The notes beneath the pieces are model-generated. The model was not told where the DNA came from. It made no database searches and was given only the letters and a program-made list of their open reading frames with translations. From contig CAMQTD010000007.1 in assembly GCA_947036995.1 (NCBI GenBank), positions 1-38,666 of the forward strand: DNA of 38,666 nt, in the 5' to 3' direction. This document shows positions 23,739 to 31,742 of the stretch, in pieces. Source of the stretch: an uncultured Parabacteroides sp. Its GTDB lineage: Bacteria; Bacteroidota; Bacteroidia; Bacteroidales; Tannerellaceae. How positions within the stretch are numbered: position 1 is the first letter of the stretch; every line of letters starts with the position of its first letter. The position numbers and the translations under genes are program-made.

Positions 23739-24686
23739 ATGAAGAATGCGTTAGTTAAAACTGATTTCAATTTCCCTGGTCAAAAAAATGTTTACCACGG
23801 AAAAGTACGTGATGTATATAACATCAATGGCGAACTTTTAGTTATGGTAGCATCGGACCGTATTTCTGCGTTCGACGTAGTACTACCTGAAGGGATTCCA
23901 TATAAAGGTCAAGTTTTAAACCAAATTGCGGAGAAGTTCTTAGATGCTACTTCGGACATTGTTCAAAACTGGAAAATGGCGACACCAGACCCTATGATTA
24001 CTGTAGGTGTAATGTGCGAACCATTCAAAGTAGAGATGGTTATTCGTGGTTACCTTACAGGTAGCGCATGGCGTGCTTACCAAGCTGGAGAACGTACATT
24101 GTGTGGTCTTGCACTTCCTGATGGCATGACAGAGAACCAAAAGTTCCCTACGCCACTGATTACCCCAACGACTAAAGCAGACCAAGGACATGACGAAAAT
24201 ATCTCAAGAGAAGAGATTATCGCGCAAGGTTTAGTATGCGAAGCGGAGTACAAAATGTTAGAGAAATATACGTTAGCTCTTTTTGCACGTGGTACAGAGA
24301 TGGCTGCCGAAAAAGGATTAATCCTTGTAGATACAAAGTATGAGTTTGGTAAAAAAGAGGACGAGATCTATCTTATCGACGAAATTCACACGCCAGACTC
24401 TTCACGCTACTTCTATGCAGAAAGCTACCAAGAGCTTTTCGAAAAAGGAGCAGAACAAAGACAACTATCTAAAGAGTTTGTTCGTCAGTGGCTTATCGCT
24501 AACGGATTCCAAGGACAAGAGGGACAAGTAGTTCCTGAGATGACTCCAGAATATTGCACAAGCGTATCGGAACGCTACATTGAGCTTTACGAAATCATTG
24601 TAGGTGAGAAGTTTGTCAAAGCAAAAACAGAAGATATCTTAGCACGCATCGAAAAGAATGTAACAGCTTATCTTCAAACCAAATAA
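23739..24686 (+). CDS. purC: Phosphoribosylaminoimidazole-succinocarboxamide synthase (SAICAR synthase)
   Basis: ATP-dependent ligase that joins CAIR and aspartate in purine synthesis. The 315-residue form is the longer type (as in yeast and Bacteroidota) compared with about 237 in E. coli. Landmarks are [19 protein letters not shown] (about 19-37), [20 protein letters not shown] (38-57), and VDTKYEFG followed by [14 protein letters not shown]. It leads a three-gene plus-strand unit with menG (12 bp) and aroE (5 bp), a common Bacteroidales arrangement. Confidence 0.97.
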   Translation: MKNALVKTDFNFPGQKNVYHGKVRDVYNINGELLVMVASDRISAFDVVLPEGIPYKGQVLNQIAEKFLDATSDIVQNWKMATPDPMITVGVMCEPFKVEMVIRGYLTGSAWRAYQAGERTLCGLALPDGMTENQKFPTPLITPTTKADQGHDENISREEIIAQGLVCEAEYKMLEKYTLALFARGTEMAAEKGLILVDTKYEFGKKEDEIYLIDEIHTPDSSRYFYAESYQELFEKGAEQRQLSKEFVRQWLIANGFQGQEGQVVPEMTPEYCTSVSERYIELYEIIVGEKFVKAKTEDILARIEKNVTAYLQTK

Positions 24687-24698
24687 TTAAACTTACAC

Positions 24699-25439
24699 AT
24701 GAAATATCGTTCGGAAACAATTCTTCCTTTTAACAGCGAAGAGCGCAAAGGGTCTCAGATTAAACGCATGTTTGATGCAATAGCTTCAAGTTATGATCTG
24801 CTAAATCATGCCATGTCGTTTGGTTTTGACAAAAGTTGGCGTAACAAAGGCGTTGCCACGCTGAAACCCTATGCTCCGCAAACGATATTAGATATAGCAA
24901 CTGGTACTGGGGATCTTGCGATCCTTATGTACCAGAAGCTTCATCCTCAAAAAGTAGTAGGTGCAGACATCTCAGAAGGGATGATGGATGTTGGCAGAAC
25001 GAAAGTAGAGAAGAAAGGTCTTGCCTCTGTGATCTCTTTCGAATACCAAGATTGCACCCAACTAACATTTGCCGACAACTCGTTTGATGCCATTACTGCC
25101 TCGTTTGGCGTACGCAACTTTGAAGATACCGAAAAGGGATTGAAAGAGATGTGTAGGGTATTAAATAAAGATGGAAGGCTTATGATTCTCGAACTTTCTA
25201 CACCCGAATATTTTCCGATGAAACAGCTCTACCAGCTCTACTCTAACACAGTAATGCCACTGCTAGGCCGTTGTTTATCTAAACAAAAAGAAGCTTATAC
25301 GTATCTGCCCCAATCAATCAAAGTAGTGCCTCAAGGTGAGGTTATGAAGTCACTTTTAGAAGATTGTGGCTTTTCGGACGTAGCGGTTAAAACATTTACA
25401 TTCGGAGTTTGCTCGTTATACACTGGTACTAAAAAATAA
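24699..25439 (+). CDS. menG: Demethylmenaquinone methyltransferase
   Basis: Last step of menaquinone synthesis: SAM-dependent C-methylation of demethylmenaquinone. The 246-residue UbiE/MenG family protein has MFDAIASSYDLLNHAMSFG (family signature, about 24-42), motif I LDIATGTGDLAI (about 65-76), ADISEGMMDVGR (about 90-101), and FGVRNFEDTEKGLKEM. Anaerobic Bacteroidota use menaquinone with fumarate reductase, so the menaquinone assignment is preferred to ubiquinone. It is 12 bp after purC and 5 bp before aroE. Confidence 0.95.
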   Translation: MKYRSETILPFNSEERKGSQIKRMFDAIASSYDLLNHAMSFGFDKSWRNKGVATLKPYAPQTILDIATGTGDLAILMYQKLHPQKVVGADISEGMMDVGRTKVEKKGLASVISFEYQDCTQLTFADNSFDAITASFGVRNFEDTEKGLKEMCRVLNKDGRLMILELSTPEYFPMKQLYQLYSNTVMPLLGRCLSKQKEAYTYLPQSIKVVPQGEVMKSLLEDCGFSDVAVKTFTFGVCSLYTGTKK

Positions 25440-25444
25440 ATAAT

Positions 25445-26194
25445 ATGAAAAAATATGGTTTGATTGGTTATCCACTAACCCATTCATTTTCTAAATCATT
25501 CTTCAATCAGAAGTTTGAGTCAGAGCACATTGATGCCGAATATATTAATTTTGAGATTCCAACAATCGCTGATTTTAAAAATGTACTGAAGCAAAACCCT
25601 ACCCTAAACGGTATAAATGTTACGATTCCCTACAAAACACAAGTAATCCCATTCCTCGACGAACTTACCGATAATGCAAAAGCAATCGGCGCAGTGAATG
25701 TGATTAAACTAACTAAAGGCTATTTCGGACAAACAAAGCTGGTTGGACATAATACCGATATCCTCGGTTTTAAACAATCTATCGAACCCTTGTTAGACCC
25801 TACTAAACACAAAAAAGCGCTTATATTAGGTACTGGTGGTGCCTCTAAAGCAATCTTTCACGGATTAAAACAGCTGGGTATCGAATCTATATTCGTATCA
25901 CGTACCCCCATCAAAGACGGGCTTACCTACAACGACCTTACCCCTGCAATTATCGAAGCGCACACCGTGATTGTAAACACTACACCTGTAGGTATGTTTC
26001 CTCACTCGGATGCATGCCCAGATATCCCATACGAACATATTACCGATCAGCATCTACTATACGACCTACTATACAACCCCGACGAAACCCTATTTATGAA
26101 AAAGGGCAAACAGCAGGGTGCAGAGGTTAAGAATGGTCTCGAAATGTTACTACTTCAAGCTTTTGCTGGTTGGAAGATTTGGACTGAGAAATAG
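25445..26194 (+). CDS. aroE: Shikimate dehydrogenase
   Basis: Reduces 3-dehydroshikimate to shikimate with NADPH. The 249-residue enzyme is at the short end of the family. It has the shikimate-binding THSFSKSFFN (about 13-22), the catalytic Lys in NVTIPYKTQVIPFLDEL (about 59-75), HNTDILGF with the catalytic Asp, and the NADP Rossmann loop GTGGASKAIF. The C-terminal NGLEMLLLQAFAGWKIW is intact. Third gene of the purC unit, ended by a large hairpin. Confidence 0.96.
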   Translation: MKKYGLIGYPLTHSFSKSFFNQKFESEHIDAEYINFEIPTIADFKNVLKQNPTLNGINVTIPYKTQVIPFLDELTDNAKAIGAVNVIKLTKGYFGQTKLVGHNTDILGFKQSIEPLLDPTKHKKALILGTGGASKAIFHGLKQLGIESIFVSRTPIKDGLTYNDLTPAIIEAHTVIVNTTPVGMFPHSDACPDIPYEHITDQHLLYDLLYNPDETLFMKKGKQQGAEVKNGLEMLLLQAFAGWKIWTEK

Positions 26195-26223
26195 AGTTTA
26201 TGCCTATTATTCATATATCTAAT

Positions 26224-26291
26224 AAGTTAGCTGTAATTGTTTGAGCATAGAATAAACTGATTCTATAGGCTCAAACAATTACAGCTAACTT
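26224..26291. terminator. Bidirectional terminator between aroE and the B12-locus lipoprotein
   Basis: A 23-bp perfect outer stem (26224-26246 with 26269-26291) plus a 7-bp inner stem (26247-26253 with 26260-26266), separated by a 2-nt bulge, with a 6-nt loop. Its right arm reaches the stop codon of the minus-strand lipoprotein gene. There is no strong T-run. Confidence 0.72.
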
Positions 26292-27318
26292 AATCTTCTG
26301 AATTGATATGTAAATCCTCAATATTCATTATATCCGTAGAGCATTCGCCAATCAATCCACTCTCTTGATTAACTCCAGTATATATTTTGATAAAATCTAC
26401 TCCTGACAGATTTACCGACTTCCCTTCAGCATCAACCGCCCAACTTATATCTATTGCAGCATCCTCCTCATTGTTCATTGCATTATCTGCATAACCGTAA
26501 CCAAATCTATAAAGCATATGGTATGGATCTTCTGAATCTGGTGCAGCAGTATTCATACTGTTTTGTGGCAAACAAGTACCTTTAAAGGTTAGTTTGTCGC
26601 CCTTAAACCAACCTGGAAAGTATGATTGGGTATGAAAATTATTTTTGCTCTTATACCCTGAATTACCCTTATTGTCTTCCCATCGGATGTATTGCTCAAA
26701 CTCCGCTTCGGTCTCTGGCTCTTTGGTGGGGCGGTGATATATTATTTCGTAGTTGGTGTACAGGTTTGTATCGTTTCCTGCATCAACAACCTTTTGATAC
26801 CATAACTCCTTTGTAGGGTCGTTATGGGCACTACCTGCAATTTCGTACCATTCGTCAGCATCAGGTTTGCCATTTTTATTCGCATCGTATGCTACCATAA
26901 TGATGCCTGGCTCACAGCTCCCTCCTACTAATGCAGCTGCATCCGTGTTATTCTGCGCGTAGAAGGCATTCCCTACAACACGAAAATCACGCTTCCCCGC
27001 TATATTTTGAATTGTGTGGTCAAAGCCAACAACTACATAACCGCCATAACCGCCGAGCGTGATCAGTCCTTTTTCATTATTACCTATTGCCTTGAGCACT
27101 TTTGCATTCATGCTGTCTTGCGTATCGTTAGCTTCGTACATAGGCATTTGATTTGTGTACTGCCCAACACCCGGCATATAATCAAAAACTTTAGTGATAT
27201 AAGCTGTTGCTATCTCGTCTGGAGGTATAATATCATCACTCTTGTCGCAAGACGAACATACAACTAGTAACAATAGTGTTGGTAAGATTGCGTATGGTTT
27301 CATTTTTTTTAAATTCAT
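26290..27318 (-). CDS. Surface lipoprotein of the cobalamin-regulated unit
   Basis: 342 residues with a lipoprotein signal ending at Cys24 (VCSSC; a start at Met6 would also work). Notable stretches are ITLGGYGGYVVVGFDHTI (about 86-103), RDFRVVGNAF, and a calcium-loop-like DANKNGKPDADEWYEI (about 149-164), resembling an EF-hand/dockerin-type Dx[DN]xxG loop. Such proteins appear beside cobalamin transporters in Bacteroidota, annotated as cell surface or PKD-like proteins. It starts 4 bp after the DUF5074 gene and so shares the riboswitch-controlled transcript. I infer a role in capture of cobalamin or corrinoids at the cell surface; a BtuH-like role is possible but not shown. Confidence 0.7.
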   Translation of the reverse strand: MNLKKMKPYAILPTLLLLVVCSSCDKSDDIIPPDEIATAYITKVFDYMPGVGQYTNQMPMYEANDTQDSMNAKVLKAIGNNEKGLITLGGYGGYVVVGFDHTIQNIAGKRDFRVVGNAFYAQNNTDAAALVGGSCEPGIIMVAYDANKNGKPDADEWYEIAGSAHNDPTKELWYQKVVDAGNDTNLYTNYEIIYHRPTKEPETEAEFEQYIRWEDNKGNSGYKSKNNFHTQSYFPGWFKGDKLTFKGTCLPQNSMNTAAPDSEDPYHMLYRFGYGYADNAMNNEEDAAIDISWAVDAEGKSVNLSGVDFIKIYTGVNQESGLIGECSTDIMNIEDLHINSED

Positions 27319-27322
27319 ACGC

Positions 27323-28972
27323 TTAATAGTTTTTAATTGGTGTCATCATTGCAGGAAACCACATATCTAAATAAGCGGCTGCAGTTGTATCGTATAAAAC
27401 CCCGAAAGACTTATCTCCACTTTTAGCATTAAACCCCCATATTCCATTGTACATTGCATTAGCTCCCCAACCTTTCATTCCTTGACAGATTAACTCGTCG
27501 CGTTCGGCATCGTAATAGAGCGATGTACCATATAGGTCGTAGCCATCTAAATCGTCTGCTGAGGTTATGAATTTAGATATTAATACTTTTGTATCTATAT
27601 CATATTTGTAAACCTCTTTACTCTGTCCCCAAGAATCTTTTGTAAAGAAGAAGATATTATCTGCTGTAGAGGCTGCCCAAGAGCACTGTTTCCAAGGACT
27701 ACCCGAGAATGCAATCTTTGCTCCATCAGGTAGTTCTACTGTTGAAGTTGTTAAATCGCGTGGATTAATTGCGAGTAGCATCTTCCCGTTTGATGCCCAA
27801 ATAGTACCATCTTTTGATTTAACGAATCCTGCTGTAGCTGCTCCTAAAATAATAGGTTCAGTTGTAGATGATAAATTGTCCAGATTATATGCAATAGCTC
27901 CTTGCGAACAGACAATAAAAAGATAACCATCTGATACAAATACATTTTTACTTGCTGCTGAACCTTTTAAACTTTCGTTTTCGATCGTGAGATCTGTTAG
28001 GTTTATAAGAAATGCGCCTTTAGTTGTTGTAAGCACACCTAATTCGGGTGTGATTCCTGCAAATGCACGCCCTTGCCCAGCAATAGATTGAATCGCTTGA
28101 ATAAATTTCCCTGTTGTTGCATCAAATTGAGCAAAAGGAACACCCTGTTGTGTATATGGAGCTACATTATAAAGTTTGCCTGCCCAGTTCGCCACATTTT
28201 GATTAGATGCTCCAAAAGAATTGAAGTCACCAATTATAAAACGTTCAACTGTTTTTGTTCCAAAAGTATGTTTGTTGATACCACGTGTACGCTCCGAACC
28301 TGTCATATTAGGCTCATTCAGTATATATACACCTGATGCACTGTATGTTTTTGACACAATCTCGCTACTTAAGTTCTTTCCTGTTGTAGAGTAATAGCTT
28401 TTCATCTCGTACTTAATGGTGTATGCTCCTGCTTTTTGGGGCGTAAAATTAAACGTTACTCCCGTAGCACGCTCTTCATTGTTTACATACCACTTGATAA
28501 TATTCTTTGCTTTTTCGGTATCTGCCGCATTTGCTAAATTCACCCAATACTTTTGTTCTACTTTTAGTTGAGTCTCGTTGTAGTGTAAGTTATCTGATAA
28601 AATAGAGATCTTATCCTTTTCAGGAATATCCGACACCATTAAATCAAATAGATAATCAAAGGTAATATCTTTATTTTGACTAACTTTTAACTTTAGCTCG
28701 TACTGCTTTGGAGCTTTTGTTACTGTGTATTTCAAATTCTTCTCTTGCGAGATTGTATCTCCTTCCAATAGCCAAAGGTATGTAATACCTTCATCAGACA
28801 AACTTGTTACATTAATTGTAATCTCGCCTTCAGGTGCTGTTGTAATCTCCTGACTTTGTGTATCAAAGATAATATCACCCTTGTGTAAGATGTATGATAC
28901 TGGTGCATCTTCCTTCTGGCAAGCGATAACAGTCAGCAATAGCGACAACATAAACAAAAACTTCTTTTTCAT
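27323..28972 (-). CDS. DUF5074 beta-propeller surface lipoprotein, BtuG-like
   Basis: 549 residues, lipoprotein signal ending at Cys18 (VIAC). Residues about 25-210 look like two Ig/PKD-type domains (for example GEITINVTSLSDEGITYLWL). Residues about 212-549 form the DUF5074/YncE-type propeller, opening with SGVYILNEPNMTGSER and containing repeated short blades such as FVSDGYLFIVCSQGAIAYNL and KSKDGTIWASNGKMLLAI. In Bacteroides, BtuG proteins with a related propeller bind cobalamin very tightly on the cell surface and pass it to BtuB. The upstream cobalamin riboswitch supports the same role. No btuB gene is in this unit. Confidence 0.78.
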   Translation of the reverse strand: MKKKFLFMLSLLLTVIACQKEDAPVSYILHKGDIIFDTQSQEITTAPEGEITINVTSLSDEGITYLWLLEGDTISQEKNLKYTVTKAPKQYELKLKVSQNKDITFDYLFDLMVSDIPEKDKISILSDNLHYNETQLKVEQKYWVNLANAADTEKAKNIIKWYVNNEERATGVTFNFTPQKAGAYTIKYEMKSYYSTTGKNLSSEIVSKTYSASGVYILNEPNMTGSERTRGINKHTFGTKTVERFIIGDFNSFGASNQNVANWAGKLYNVAPYTQQGVPFAQFDATTGKFIQAIQSIAGQGRAFAGITPELGVLTTTKGAFLINLTDLTIENESLKGSAASKNVFVSDGYLFIVCSQGAIAYNLDNLSSTTEPIILGAATAGFVKSKDGTIWASNGKMLLAINPRDLTTSTVELPDGAKIAFSGSPWKQCSWAASTADNIFFFTKDSWGQSKEVYKYDIDTKVLISKFITSADDLDGYDLYGTSLYYDAERDELICQGMKGWGANAMYNGIWGFNAKSGDKSFGVLYDTTAAAYLDMWFPAMMTPIKNY

Positions 28973-29036
28973 TTTGTAAAATTTAAATTGTTATTAATTA
29001 GATCGATTATATTTTCTAGTAGTAAGTGCTATAATG

Positions 29037-29192
29037 CTAATTGTAAGTAAGAGCATGTGGGGGTCTACTCAATATTAAATAACAAAACGTGGTTATGGTA
29101 GCCATATATACACACCATGTGATATAGCTACGCACTAAAATGAAGAATCGCTTTAAGCTTCTGTTGATGATAAGAAAAAATGCTATACTCAT
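29037..29192 (-). CDS. Possible 51-codon leader ORF in the riboswitch transcript
   Basis: An ATG at 29192 opens 51 codons ending in TAG at 29037-29039, between the cobalamin riboswitch and the DUF5074 gene. The product would begin MSIAFFLIINRSLKRFFILV and is hydrophobic and basic, with two possible membrane segments (about 2-20 and 26-42). No clear ribosome-binding site precedes it and codon quality cannot be judged at this size. It could be chance, a leader peptide, or a small membrane protein. Confidence 0.3.
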   Translation of the reverse strand: MSIAFFLIINRSLKRFFILVRSYITWCVYMATITTFCYLILSRPPHALTYN

Positions 29193-29330
29193 TGCCCGTT
29201 CGTTTAATGTTAATTAAATCGGCTTATGGATATAGCAGTACTGCGAAGAAAGTATAAAGGGGGCGTTATGCTAACACACCTTTGACAACTGAATTCGTAG
29301 ACTTTTTACCCGAAAGCCAATAAAAACAAA

Positions 29331-29545
29331 TATGCAAAGGCAGGTCTTCTGACTTATTCCTACTTTAACGCCTTCCCGACTTACAAAGTCAGTGGCACAA
29401 ATTGTTAAAGTATTTTTACCCTAAAAATAAGGGTAGGAACTTACAGCAGCGGGAACTGTCCGGGATTTACACCCGATTCCCTTTTAATTCCGTTGTGAAA
29501 AGTTATCCACAACATAGAAACCAAAGCAGCGGCAAAGCTAAACTA
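29331..29545 (-). ncRNA. Cobalamin riboswitch
   Basis: Read on minus, the conserved core GGGAATCGGGTGTAAATCCC continues to the CCCGCTGCTGTAA box (29441-29481), followed by a small hairpin (TACCC...GGGTA), a closing stem GTTAAAGTA/TACTTTAAC, the B12 box GCCACTG (29390-29396), and the terminal AGTCAGAAGACCTGC that forms the kissing-loop side. The 5' boundary is approximate. It lies about 360 nt upstream of the DUF5074 lipoprotein gene and should switch the two-lipoprotein unit off when adenosylcobalamin or a related cobalamin is abundant. Confidence 0.95.
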
Positions 29546-29635
29546 ATATTTTAATTAATCCTAATTTGTTTTTGATTTAACCTGTACTGTAAGTTTTATT
29601 GGAGCGTAAGGGTAGGTTTTTATTTTGAATAAAAA

Positions 29636-29672
29636 AAAAGGATCTTACCTAATGGCTTTAAGGTAAGATCCT
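29636..29672 (-). terminator. Intrinsic terminator after the gene relic
   Basis: 12-bp perfect stem (29639-29650 with 29661-29672, 10-nt loop) followed on minus by at least eight T residues. It lies 200 bp after the relic's stop and isolates the riboswitch from upstream transcription. Confidence 0.85.
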
Positions 29673-29871
29673 CCAACAGTTATTAGTCATACTTTTTAAA
29701 CAATAATAAATTAACAATACAAAGATCGGTGTTTTAAAGCTGCCCGTCAATCCCTAGTAATAGCTATATTGCAACATGAATATAGCTACATATAATCAAA
29801 AAGGGGTGAAATGGTCATTTTATTTCAGCTATTGCATGAATAAATGGTGCACTTAAACACTGGAAAAGTTA
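29673..29871. other. Short noncoding spacer with a 10-bp inverted repeat
   Basis: Holds TAGCTATATT at 29761-29770 and its inverse at 29779-29788 (8-nt loop). No T-run follows on either strand. No coding sequence is supported. Confidence 0.5.
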
Positions 29872-30193
29872 TTAATCCCATTTGTAATCTACAGGAGTCT
29901 CTTCGAATAGAGATGGTCCATAAATATATCCCTGCGATTCAAACCATTTCTGTTTATCATCTACTATTTTCTTGAATACGTCAAATGGCTTAAGTGTTCC
30001 CTTATACCTGTTCTGTATTAGCAAATATACGAGAAAACAAGCGTCTATCAAGCATAGATTCTAATACGTCTCCATCAGTCCATAGCGCGATACTCATTCC
30101 TAAAACTAGGATTGGTGTAGCATTTTTTTTCAGGCAATTAACTACTCCAAAGAAACCTGTTTTGTTTGAATAATTTTTATTTGTATACGTCAT
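29872..30193 (-). pseudogene. Frameshifted, probably 5'-truncated gene relic
   Basis: Two reading frames join into one coherent protein end. Frame one runs from about 30226 (ATG available at 30193) and includes TGFFGVVNCLKKNATPILVL and ALWTDGDVLESMLDRRLFSR, stopping at TAA in 30002-30004. Frame two continues from about 30010 with YKGTLKPFDVFKKIVDDKQK, then WFESQGYIYGPSLFEETPVD and a TAA at 29872-29874. The span from the ATG is 322 nt, one more than a multiple of three, so one base insertion near 30001-30015 would explain it. I do not recognise the family. Frame one is open upstream of the ATG, which suggests a lost 5' part. Confidence 0.5.
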
Positions 30194-30198
30194 TGCAG

Positions 30199-30287
30199 AA
30201 AATCGTGCGATTTGATCTATATTAAATCACGAATAGAACAATCCCCTTCAAGTTATTATGAATACAAATTGAAGGAGATTGTTATTC
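30199..30287 (-). terminator. Tandem hairpins ending the sulfatase locus
   Basis: On minus, a first imperfect hairpin (arms 30269-30287 and 30231-30251, mostly paired around TTGAAGG/CCTTCAA) is followed by a second (30203-30213 with 30224-30232) that leads into TTTT (30199-30202). It lies 64 bp after the sulfatase stop. Confidence 0.55.
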
Positions 30288-30350
30288 TATGAAAGTAACA
30301 AAAAGAGACACTGTTTTAAAATATGTAGGTGCAAAATTAAATCTGTTTCT

Positions 30351-31742
30351 TTATATCCTAAATTGCTTACTTTCTGTTCGCTGTTCATCCATTAATTTGA
30401 TGAGTTTTTTTACTTGTTTCGGATATTTGTTTACCAAATTTTCATTTTCTTCTTTGTCCTGTTCAAGGTTATACAATTCATAATACGTTTTATTCTTATT
30501 TTTGGCTTGAAAACGAATCAATTTCCACGTATTTTTTATAATTGCCTGTTTAGTTCCTCCTTCATGAAATTCAAAATATAGTGCATCGTGCTTCTTTTGA
30601 CTCTTTTTACCCAATAAGGTTGGTAAAATAGATATCCCATCGTAATCAGATTGTTTATCGATGTCAACTATATTTTCTATTGTAGGGAGCAAATCCCAAA
30701 AAGCTGATAGATGGTTTGACACACTTCCTTCTTTAATTTTTGCAGGCCATTGAATCAGCATCGGAGTTCGAATTCCTCCATCATACAAATCTCTTTTAGA
30801 TCCTCTGAAGTCGCTATTGCTATCGAAATACGCTACCTCATACCCACCTTCGCTATGTACACCATTATCTGAGGTAAATATAATAATCGTATTATCATAT
30901 ACACCGTTCTTTTTTAATATAGATACAATACGAGCCACACTGTTATCTAACTTTTTTACCATCGCAGCATAAGTTGCTTTCGGATAAGATTGAGCACAGT
31001 AATGACCTCCTTTAAATGGTTTTTCGTCAAATTTCCCTTTAAATTCTGCTAAATCTTTATCAGGAACAATCAGTTCTGCATGTGGTAAAGTAGGAGCTAA
31101 ATAGACAAAAAACGGATTCTTTGCATTTTCTTCTATATATGATATGGCTTTATCCATTATAAGATCGTGAGAATAGACCTTTCTATTCAAATGCACTTTT
31201 TCCTTATTCTCAAACAGATGATTCGGATAGTACGTATGCGCATTAACCTGACTCAAATAACCAAAAAAGTGATCAAATCCTTGTTCATTTGGATGTCCCT
31301 CTCCTGTAGGAGAACCAAGTCCCCATTTACCAAAACAAGCCGTTTGATAGTTCTTTTTTTTAAGGACTTCAGCTATTGTTACTTCATCATTAGGAAGATC
31401 TAGACTGTACATTACCCCATCAGCCCCCTTCTTCCCTTTATTGCCACGAATATATGCATTCCCAGTATGTTTGCCTGTCATTAGTACACAACGAGAGGGG
31501 GCACTCACCGTACTTCCCGAATAGTGGTTCGTAAATTGTATTCCATTACTAGCCAATGTATCTATTGCTGGCGTTGATAATACTTTCTGTCCATAACACC
31601 CTAGATCTCCTATTCCTAAATCGTCGGCCAGGATAATGATTACATTAGGATTACTATTCTCTGCACAGATCGTCGTTGTAGCAACAACGCCTAAAACAAC
31701 TGAGATACAGCTACGCTTAAATATTTTTTTGGAGCTCATCAT
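30351..31742 (-). CDS. Sulfatase, serine-type (S1 family), second of two
   Basis: 463-residue exported sulfatase that removes sulfate esters from glycans. A signal peptide (about 1-27, ending ICAENS) is followed by the metal-site IIILADDLGIGDLGCYG (about 35-51). The active-site signature is S-A-P-S-R at residues 80-84 (GSTVSAPSRCVLMTG), so Ser80 would be converted to formylglycine, which needs an anaerobic radical-SAM maturase. FTSDNGVHSEGG carries further metal ligands. The architecture is arylsulfatase A/N-acetylglucosamine-6-sulfatase-like, but the substrate is not decidable. Its start overlaps the end of the preceding sulfatase gene by 26 bp, which suggests coupled translation. Confidence 0.92.
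   Translation of the reverse strand: MMSSKKIFKRSCISVVLGVVATTTICAENSNPNVIIILADDLGIGDLGCYGQKVLSTPAIDTLASNGIQFTNHYSGSTVSAPSRCVLMTGKHTGNAYIRGNKGKKGADGVMYSLDLPNDEVTIAEVLKKKNYQTACFGKWGLGSPTGEGHPNEQGFDHFFGYLSQVNAHTYYPNHLFENKEKVHLNRKVYSHDLIMDKAISYIEENAKNPFFVYLAPTLPHAELIVPDKDLAEFKGKFDEKPFKGGHYCAQSYPKATYAAMVKKLDNSVARIVSILKKNGVYDNTIIIFTSDNGVHSEGGYEVAYFDSNSDFRGSKRDLYDGGIRTPMLIQWPAKIKEGSVSNHLSAFWDLLPTIENIVDIDKQSDYDGISILPTLLGKKSQKKHDALYFEFHEGGTKQAIIKNTWKLIRFQAKNKNKTYYELYNLEQDKEENENLVNKYPKQVKKLIKLMDEQRTESKQFRI

Noticed and set aside
23561-23770. 69-codon hydrophobic minus-strand ORF in front of purC
   Set aside because: It covers the purC start codon and promoter, and the only ATG is inside purC, so it is most likely a shadow of AT-rich sequence.
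30289-30483. 64-codon plus-strand ORF overlapping the sulfatase 3' end
   Set aside because: It is antisense to a well-supported sulfatase and starts in the terminator region; no independent evidence.
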